In this document: positions 45,201 through 56,290 of the stretch, piece by piece
How the letters are laid out: each line of letters opens with the position of its first letter
How positions within the stretch are numbered: the stretch's first letter is position 1
Assembly: GCF_964340395.1 (NCBI RefSeq)
Contig: NC_135562.1
Span: forward strand, 14,504,796-14,568,795
Length of the DNA stretch: 64,000 nt
Direction: 5' to 3'
From: Glandiceps talaboti
Taxonomy: Eukaryota; Hemichordata; Enteropneusta; Spengelidae
Translations under genes and position numbers: made by a program
The notes under the pieces: model-generated
Told to the model about the DNA's origin: nothing
Databases searched by the model: none
The model's input: the letters and a program-made list of their open reading frames with translations, nothing else

Positions 45201-48200
45201 ATGTAAATCATGGCTATAATGTAGAAATAATGTAAATCATGCCTATAATGTAGAAATAATGTAAATCATGGCTACAATGTAGAAATAATGTAAATCATGC
45301 CTATAATGTAGAAATAATGTAAATCATGCCTATAATGTAGAAATAATGTAAATAATGCCTATAATGTAGAAATAATGTAATTATGGCTGTAATGTAGAAA
45401 TAATGTAATTATGGCTATATATTGCAATACAGAATATCATCATGGCTAAAATGGAAAAATATAATAATGATTTTCTTACCTGGACAAGCACTTGATGCAC
45501 AGGTCATTGTTTCCATGGCGTCACCTTGACAGTTGAGTCCACCATGTTCTGGCTTTGGGTTATCACAATTACGTGATCTGTTTTGTATTCCTCCTCCACA
45601 GGTCACAGGACACTCTGTCCAGTTACTCCATGAACTATAACCACCATCAACTACAACAAACAAACAAACAAACAATTAATATGCGATCTGTTATTGATAA
45701 TTACAGGACACTCTGTCCAGTTACTCCATGAACTATAACCACCATCAACTACAACAAACAAACAAACAATTAATATTTGATTTGTTATCGACTCCACAAT
45801 TACAGTACACTCTGTCCAATACTCCATAAACTATAACCACCATCAACTTATAATACAATGTGATGCTAACCAATATCAACAAGTACCAACCAGTACCAAC
45901 CTGGCTGGACCAGTAGTGATGACTACAGACCAAAACTGATTGGTGACAACCTGTAACAACCAATACTGACCAGCACTGACCAGCACAAACCAAACCAGTA
46001 CCAACAAGTATTGAATTGACCAGTTCCCACCAGTGCCAACCAGCAGCATTAGTACTGGCCAGTACCAATCCATACTGGCCAGTATCATGCACCAACCAAT
46101 ACTGATTGGAGGCAAGCCCCAACAACCAATACTGACCAGTATTGATCAGTATTGAATAGTCTCAACCAGCATCAATCAGCACTGACCAGTACCAGCCAGT
46201 ACTGACCAGTACCAACTAACACTGACCAATACCAAACAGTGCTAACCAGTGCTAACATTAGTGACCAATTAGCACTGACCACTACCAACCCATACTGGCC
46301 AGTACTGACCAGTACCAACTAATACTGACCAATAACAACCATTACTAAGCAGTACTAACATTACTGACCAGCACTAGAAGATATTGACGAATTCTCACCA
46401 GTTTATGGAGAAATCTGGATTATAAGTGTGTGTCAGTGACTCTATGATAATTAATTTTCTGCAGTACTTACTTGCTGGACAGGCGTTACCATTCTCTGTG
46501 CCACATTCTACAACTTCATCAGTGTCACCTTCACAGTCGTTTCCACCATAACGTGGTTCAGGATTGGTACATGTATGCGTACGATTACGTACACCGCCAT
46601 AACGATTACCAGCATCATCAAAGGAATAACAACTTACACTACACTCTGTTGTGAAATTCCAAACACTCCAGTTTCCATGTTCTGTGGAAAAATCAGGAAA
46701 TGAGTTAATTTATGATAAAAAAAAAACATGATAAATTTGTTGTCATTTTTAATTTGCACACAACTTGGCTGTTGAAGGACACAATTGAATAGTAATATTT
46801 TCAAGGATATTATTACATAACCACACAGTGTCCGTCTAGCATACTTAAGGTATTCACAAGTTATTGCAGTGTTCTCTGAACTGTACTATCATTAGTAAAG
46901 TGAGTAAAGTACAGCAGAAAACATTGCAAACACACAAATACTTGAAGCAGACCAGACATTCATTCATTCACAATTGTAATAATGCAATGGAATTCTGTTA
47001 CTGACTGCAACCTAAAATAACTAATTTCATAGCTAATTAACAAAAGTATTAAACATTTAATTTTGTACGCTGGGACATTTTCATGGACATTTGCATACAA
47101 GTGTTTGGAGTTGTCACTATTATGTAAATCTTATTACCTGGTGGACATTGTGATCCACAGCTTTGCCATCCTGTACTGTTACCCACACAGTCCAGACCAT
47201 CTAGTATTGGTGCAGGATCACTACAATTTCTAGTTCTGTACTGTTTACCAAGATTAGCTGCTGAATCACAGGTTTGTGAACAATCTGACCATGAACTCCA
47301 TGCTCCCCAATTACCTGGTGCTGTGAGAGAGCAAACAAAATATGATATATGTGATGTGATGCAATGTGTTGCAGTGTTGTACGATATGATCTGATATGAT
47401 ATGATAATATTTCTTTCAACATTTTCAAAGGCCAGAAGATGTAACAAATAAGTCTAGTGGTTTCCCAAACATTTTTTTGTCTTGTAAGATTGTGTCATTT
47501 TTGAGAAGAGAAATACATATTTTGAGAATGGTCAAATCAAATATTTCTTTTATGTCACTAGCAACAAACAAAATACATATAAGTACAAAAAATTGTGGGT
47601 ACAGAAATGTGTATGCTGGAGTGTGTTTTGTGCTCTGTAAGTTGGTACAACTGCAAATAATAAAAGTGGTAGTTCATCTTTTAGATTACCTTGGCAGATA
47701 AGCAAGTCTAATAGATCATTTCAACCTAAATTCAGATCAATGGCAACACCATACTGACGAGTGAAAGTGAATGAAAGCATCACATCTTATCTCATTTGAC
47801 ATCCAAATTTATCTATCAATGCAAACTCACACAGTATCCTTCCCCTTTATAATAGATATACATTTGTACTTACTTTGTGATATTTCACAAATATATCCCA
47901 GCTGACTTGTACATGAATGGTCACCTAATGTCCACTCTAGTTTATTAGAATCATACGTCATTGCAACACACGCAACCCCTGAATCTAGTGGGTAACCAGT
48001 TGCCCAGGGTGAACCAGTCGGCCATGTTGAGTACACGGGACCTCCACTACCATCATCAAAAGTAAGATTCTGGTTAGCGTACTTAACACCAGTAAAATAA
48101 TATTGTGAAGTACCAGCACCAACTGACGTCAGCTCAAAATGAACAAATTCTTGTTCATCATAGTTATCAATGTAGACTAAATGACCAGTGTTGTTGGTTA

Positions 48201-51200
48201 ACTCTTCACATGCAGTCTTAGCTTGACCATACATCTTAGTGTCATTTACAAGAAGCTTGTAGCAACTGTCATACCGAGTCTCAAATCCATGTGGGCAAGT
48301 GACTAGAAAACAAATATAATACAAAGTTAGTATTATTTAAATCTGTGTAAGAAAATATGAATGTTCATATGGAAAACGACTATTTAGAAGTCTACTTATT
48401 TGTGGTAATACCTACACTGACGGGGGTGGGGATGGGGAGGGTAGATAAGGAAGATATCCTTCTTAAAGGTTTGGGTAATACAAGATCATTTTGTCTGGGG
48501 TGGGAGAGAGTAGATAAGAAAGATAACCTTCTTAAAGGTTAGATGAGATTATTTGTGGTTAAAACGAGCAATAGTCAATAATTTATGTTACAAAAGGAGT
48601 TATAATTTTTCAATTTTGGCCGATTTAGTTGGGGGTGGGAGTCTGAGGCCTAACTGAAAGAATTTAGTTTTTTATTTTACATTGAGCTAATGGTCCTAAT
48701 TGGGAGACACACTAGTGAACTTACCAATTGGACATGAATAATGGTAAGTCTTTATATCTGTACATGTAGCATCATACTGACGTTGATTGGCTAATTTGGA
48801 GATAAGCTAATGCACTTACCAATTGGACACAAATCATGGCAATTCTTTACATCTGTATCATCACCAGTACAGTTGGCTCCACCCAATACAGGTGCAGGAT
48901 TATCACATTGACGCATACGTGTTTGTGTTCCATTACCACAACTTTCGCTACAGTCACTCCAAGCTGACCAATCACCCCAGTTCCCTGGAGCTGTAACATG
49001 CAAATACACAGTATTTCGTTACCGATTTTGAAGTATGATATGGTCGCCACTTATCAATGCCCTAGGGTTGACAAGCAGGAGGAAAACGTAGGGTCAAACT
49101 GAACATCACCCTTAAGCTTCTTACATACAGACCTGGTTAAATTGTAATCAAACCCAGCAGGCAACGAGTGGGTTTAAACCCATATTGCAGTGGTAAGAGG
49201 CATACAAGCTAACCGCTTGGCCAATGAAAACTTCCATAATGAAAACATCAACATAAACAACAGCAAAAGTTCTAGTTATAGTACATGTAGTACATCAATG
49301 ATTTACATACCTTTATTCTGTTCACAGACATAGCCTAGACTTGTTGTACTATCTCCATTTGCCCACAGCCACATCTTGTCTGCCTCATCATACCCCAACA
49401 ACACACGTACAGCAGTATCATCACTATCATCTGGATAGCCAGTCACCCATTGGTCAACATTGGCTTGTTCCCAGGTGCTTATATTTGGACCTCCGGTTAA
49501 ACCATCAAATCCATAGTCACTTCCGGTATAGTTATTTCCAGTGTACAGCATAGCACTGGTATCAACATCCCATATAATGCGTAAACGATAATCAAGGAAT
49601 ACTTGTTCATCATAATTGTTGACATACACCAAATGAGCTTGGTCTGCAGACTGTGCACATGACTCCTTGGCAAGGTCAAAGGTCGTTGTATCATCAGTTA
49701 CAATGGAGTAACAGGAATCATAGTTGGGGATGAAGTCACTTGGACATGTGACTGTGAGGAGAAGAAACAAGCATTAAACACTTGACACTTGGACATGTGA
49801 CTGTGAGGAGAAGATGAATGTAAATACATAATCTAGAAATTTGAGTTAGAAATAAAGAAGGTGGTAAGATAAAAACTATTCGATAATGATATTATTTTCT
49901 AAGAAAACCATGTTAGGGTTAATTGAACTATGCAATTTAGTAAGACATGCTCAGCTTCTAGTAAAATTCTCCATTATTATAGACATAACATAATTTACAT
50001 GCTCTACAATGATGATATTTTTTCTGTGACTTAAATTTTAGATTCTAACAATATCTCAATCATTTCCTAGCTATCCATATTTACTTCTAATAATATCAAT
50101 ATTCCCAGCTTCAGGAAGTCATTCAAATAATGCTAGTCTAAGAAGGCCTTGGAATCTAAGACAATCGTGTTGTGGTATTCATGTATCAAACATAAACTTA
50201 CCGATTGGACACTCAACACCACAACTCTGTGACTCCCTATTGTGTTCTGTACAATTTCCTCCACCTAAGATAGGAGCTGGATTGTCACATAGTCTAGTAC
50301 GATGCTGTGTACCGTTACCAGGTCCACATGTTACACTGCAATCACCCCAGCGTGCCCAGTCACTGTATGAACCATTAGCTGTAATGTGAGTTTACATTGA
50401 TTTAGCATTGTCGGGTTAACTTATAATCAAGGCTTATATCAGTGTTTTTGCTAAGGTTGGGGAACCCCGGTATAAACAGGGGTGGGGGTACATGTAGCAT
50501 ACTTTCTCATACAATCTACCATAATTTTGTTTGGGAACCCCAGTAAAACGACTGGGTAACGCCGATAGATTTTACCTGCTTTATAATCCTCAACAAAAAT
50601 ACTATATATGCAAAGACTGTTAGATTATTCTTAAATATGCTCATCAGGTCAGTAAAACATAATAATTGTAATAATACGTACTTGTACCACAACCAAGGTT
50701 CTAATTAGTTACGAGTAACACTTTGCCTGTTCAAGTCGATAGCCTTCGTCAAACTGCCTAGTGGTAAAACCAGCAAACAGACAGTTTGACAATGTCTGTC
50801 GACCTGAACATGTGGAACATTACTTGTAAGTAATTAGAATCCTTGGTGATACTAGAACTAATTATGATCAATAGATGTATTGTAAGTTGGTGAACAATGA
50901 AGAGTTTTATGGGGTCTGAATTATCACTATCAGATGCTACAATCCCAAGATCAACAACAGAGAAGGAGGCATTGAACTACATCTATAATTGGACGATCAC
51001 ACTGCCACCTAGGGGTCATAAAAAGAATGTTTGGACATTTGACATTGTAACTAAGTTACTTGCTACAATAAGCCCGTTCATGAGAGTTCTGACACAATAA
51101 GTCTATTCATGATAGTTCTGACTTTTAAAAACTTACCAATATTTGCTTCACAGATGTATCCCATAGTATCCGTACACTGAGTATCATCCCATAGCCATCT

Positions 51201-54200
51201 ACCAAGAGTCTGGTTATAGGACAACACCATACAACTACCTGCACCACTAGGTTGACCATCTAACCATGGATTTTGATTTACTTCATCCCATGATGTCATG
51301 TTGATCTCCTGACCAGTAACATCACTGTATTGCCAGTCTAATGTCACAACACTTTCATTCCCTGAGCTGACCAGCTGACCCGTGTAAATTGTTGCCGTGG
51401 TATCAGCACCAGCATCGTTCAACATCTCCACTAAGAAGCTTTCTTCAGCATAGTCATTGATAAAGATCAGATGGCTGCCATATGCTTCATCAAGACTTTC
51501 ACAGTCTGACTTGGCATTGTTATAGTCTGACGAGGCGGATAATTCTAATTTGTAGCAAGTGTCGTGTCGCCGAATAAATCCTAGTGGACACTCAACTAAA
51601 AGTAATACAGGAAAGAATTGTTAAAATCCATCTGTTAATTTCATTTTCATTTTGTGTCAGGAAAATATGTATATTTCTTTCTCAAAACACATACTTCTTC
51701 AGATTCTGTCTCACAAAACTGTGTCAACCCAACAAAGATTGCCAACCAACCAACAAAATGGGATTAAAATAATACCTGATAACAATACATTCTTTATGGA
51801 AGCTGCACAGTGCAGTTGTCTCCACATCCTAAAAACCAAGTCTGATGGGCATTTGAAATATATTTTACTATACGTATATTACATAATATATATTAATACG
51901 CCATTGGATTTACTGCAGCTGTTGGTGGTATTTTCAATCAAGAACCAAATCTAGTGGTGAAAAATTTGGTGGTGATGTAGGACTGCTACATTAGAAAGCT
52001 AATAAAAGTCTACTTGCTTATATTTAAAGGAGATTGCCACTCTAGGAAATAGAGACATTTTATGTGTTCTGGAGAGTCCTTTCATGATTTTACATCACCT
52101 ACAATTATTTGAGATCTCATAGAAACATTAAGTTGATCTTGTGCATGTATAGGTATCTTTGGTATGGGCACATGTATCACAAGCGTCAGCAGAAATTATG
52201 CATTTGTGGTTACACACTGAATATTCTTGACAGCTATTTCATACTGAAGTGTATAGCATTTTGTACTCATGAATATTCAGTGTTCAAATATTTGAATAAT
52301 ATATTTCTATTATCTCCCAGGATGCAATAGCCCACAGCAAAGATACCCAATAAATGAACAAGATCAACTTGATACTTTTCTGAAATTGCAAATAATTGTA
52401 GGTGATGGAGTGGTATTTCCCATTAATAAACCATAATGTGAATAAATAGTCTGTAATTCTTACAAAATTTACCCTGACATAATTTTACATATATAATAAC
52501 TCAGCAAAAATATCAATGTCTAATAACTCAGACTGAAGAATGACATTGTATAATCTCCACTTACCAATAGGGCATACTGTGCCACAAGACTTAGTTTCAT
52601 TGCTAAGACCTTGACAGTCATCACCAGTTAATAGTGGTGCAGGGTTTGTACAGTTTCTTGTCCGTATATGTACACCTTGACCTGGTCCACATGTTACACT
52701 ACATTCACTCCATGCTGACCATTCAGTCCAATTACCATGCACTGAGTGAATCAGTGAAAACATCAAATGTTATAAGGATAGTGAAGTTATAAACATTACT
52801 GACAACATATTTAAAGTAAACTTTACAACCCATAACACCAAAGTAAAGCATTTTCTGTATTAACCACAATTGTTTATAACATCCATATCAAGTGTTTATT
52901 AGTATACTGTTTCATTTGCTAATTGACCACATTAGAAAGGCCACATGTACATGCTAGGCTCGTAAATAAACCAATTGAAACAGTATATTTTTAAACTTGA
53001 TATGAATGCTATAAATGAGTGTAGCACATAGAGAAAGTGCTTTACTTCAGTGTTACTTGTTGTATTTGTTCTGGACACAAGCATAACTCAAATCGGGTTG
53101 GTTTGTATTTTGAAATATGGTGGGGTTTGAATGCAAATAATTTCTGGATTACATACACGTAGTATACAAATATACAGTATAGCCATTACTGGGTACATTT
53201 ATGGGTCTCCCTCATAGGTGTTGCCACCCACTTTTTTCAATTTTAACCTTCTGTCTTTAAAATTAGCAGTGCTTCATCCCTGTATGTAATTGTTAACCAT
53301 GCCATATAATGAGCACATGGTTAACTTAAGAGAGACTAATTGCTACACATGAGTATGGGTAAATGTAAATTTACTCATAATTATCTATCATTCTATATAG
53401 GGACATGGTGGGAGAACAAATCAAATGTTTCTGCCAGATTGTGACATGATATTTTATCTAGTAGTAGTACCATCAGTGCTAACAAGTCCATCTAGATGCC
53501 TTTTAGTGTGTGTGTGTGTATATGTAAAGTCTGCAGTATACATTAGTCAGTATTATACATTAGTGAAAATAAATGCAATACAGCACCATATGCCAACAAT
53601 TCTATATTTTACAACACTTAATGAATTTACATCTATCACACAAAATCTAACAAAACTTACTTCTGTCAATTTCACAGATGTATCCTTTGGCTTCATTACA
53701 AGCCAAGTTCCTCCAGACCCATCCTTGACTTTCATACAGATATGCCATGCATTCTTGGTTCCCAGTAGGATAAGCATTAGCCCAGTGTTCTACCGTACCA
53801 TTCACATTTACCCATGTGGCTAGGGCAGGTCCACCACTGTCATCATCAAACGCTATGGCATGACTACCATTAGATGTTACATACTTAAGTCCAGAGTAGA
53901 ACACATCACTAGTATCGGCCCCTGCATCTAGCATTTGCTCACCAATGTAGTAATGTTCATCGTAGTCATCTGGGTACAGGAGATGACCTCTGAGCTCTTC
54001 ACACGCTTGTTTAGCATTAGCATAATCTGCATACTGTGAGGATGTGGTGACGAGAAGATAACATGTGTGCAATCCTGGTATTTGACCACTGTCACATGAC
54101 ACTGGAAAGTGAAATAAACATAGTGTCCATCACATGTTACTTACACATGTATGTTATTTGCAATTGAAGCTGGTCGACATTCTAAACCCCCAATTCCCGC

Positions 54201-56205
54201 TCATCTTAGATTTTGCCCATACTGTGAAGGGCGTGGTGTGTATATTGTTGAAGATGAGTGTCATTTTCTCTTATTTTGCCCTTTATATGACATATTTAGA
54301 CATGCACTCATTCCCTATTAATATTGTAACTTTCCAACTAGAGAGAAATGTTTTTTCTTACTGTCTTGTAAGAATGATACTGTTCAATTTAAACTAGCAC
54401 TATTTATACATAAGTCTTTTAAATGCCGTCAAGAATTCGTAGCCACTCTGTAACTCTTTCACTCTCTGTATCTTGTTTTGTATATTTTGTTGTGCGATGG
54501 GCTAAGGCCTTAGCATATTTGCAATAAAACTAATGTATGTTATTTCCATACCTCTTGTAAAAGTCTTAAATTAATTAATGCAAATAGTTGGTGATTTTCT
54601 TACACTTTAGGACCAGTACTATATCAATAATATTTGTACCTATAACAAGTCCAGATGTTTTTCCCTCATTTATTAAGATTCATTTAATGAACTCATGTAC
54701 ATTGTCAAATATTGACGCTGTGGTACATGTATATATCTAATATTCACCTGTATATATATATATATAACGTTCTGATACTCTGGTCTATAGCAGATATTTA
54801 CCTGTAAAGTTATGACACTGTGGTAGAGCTAATATCTACCTGTAAAGTTGGGACACTGTGATATATACCTGATATTTACCTATTAAGTTCTGACATTGTG
54901 GTATATATAGCTAATACTTACCTATACAATTCTGACTGTGGTATATAGCTAATATTTTTCAGTAAAGTTCTGTGATTGTGGTATATGATATCAACCTATT
55001 AAGTTCTGAGACTGTGTATTTACCTGCAAAGTTCTGAAACTGTGGTATATAGCAAATATTAACCTGTGGTATATATGGATGATATCTATCTGAATGTACA
55101 ATTCTAACTGTGGTATATAGCTAATATTTCCCTGCAAAGTTCTGACATTGTGGTATAGCTAATATGTACCTGTGAAGTTCTGATACTGTGATATATAGCT
55201 AATATTCACCTATAAAGTTTGGAGACTGTGGTACATAGCTAATATTTACCTGTAAATTCTGACTGTGATATATAGCTAATATTTACCTATAAAGTTCTGA
55301 GACTGTGTATTTACCTGTGAAGTTCTAACGCTGTGATATATAGCTAATATTTACCTGCAAATTTCGGAGACTGTAGTACATAGCTAATATTTACCTGTAA
55401 AGTTCTGCTATTGTGGTACATAGCTAAAGTTCTGAGACTGTAGTACATAGCTAATATTTACCTGTAAAGTTCTGCGATCGTGGTACATAGCTAAAGTTCG
55501 GAGACTGTGGTACACAGCTAATATTTACCTGTAAAGTTCTGACATTGCGGTCCTTGGTAACCATCAATACATGTACAGTTATAACCATTGACATCATCAT
55601 GACATGTGCCGCCATTCTGACACGGATTACTTTCACATTCATCAATGTTTTCATCACAAATGTCACCTATAGTATCAACATCAAAATAGAAGTTAATGGA
55701 AACAATAGTTAATTAGGAAAGAGACAAAAATGCTGAATAATAAATCATCACTTGATCAACTTGAAGTTCGTAGTAGACTGATTGAAATGTTGCATTTATT
55801 TGTGTCTAATTTTTTGTTCCAAAGTAACTACAGTCCCATTTTGATTTTGAAAATGGAGGCAATTAAAAATACTATTTCAAATTTTCATTTATGAACAAGC
55901 AAATGACACCTTCTGCTCTACATACACACTTGCTCTAAAGTACTAAATAAAAAGCACAGTAACTGCCATAAATAGTTAATTGAGTGACTGGTTGTTGAAT
56001 TTTTTTTTTAATATCGTCATCGCACCATTTTAGACCAGAAAAACTAGTTTTGGCCTTGTATGTCTATACATATGTAACTGTGGTACACATGCAGCTAGCT
56101 TACATGCGCAGACGATTTTTTTTTGTCGTGTTTGAATATTTATGTATTTATTCTGTACCACTCACTCACTCACTCACACACTCACTCACTCACTCACTCA
56201 ATCTC

Positions 56206-56258
<53 letters not shown>

Positions 56259-56259
56259 T

Positions 56260-56290
<31 letters not shown>

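Noticed and set aside
45700-45850. Extra TSP1 exons after E13
   Set aside because: They carry only the first 15 or so codons of E13 with its acceptor and no donor or remaining cysteines; treated as exon-edge copies.
45745-46125. A 126-codon minus-strand frame rich in Trp, Gly and Val
   Set aside because: Runs through the CCAGTACTGACCAGTACCAA array, with no splice sites matching the host gene.
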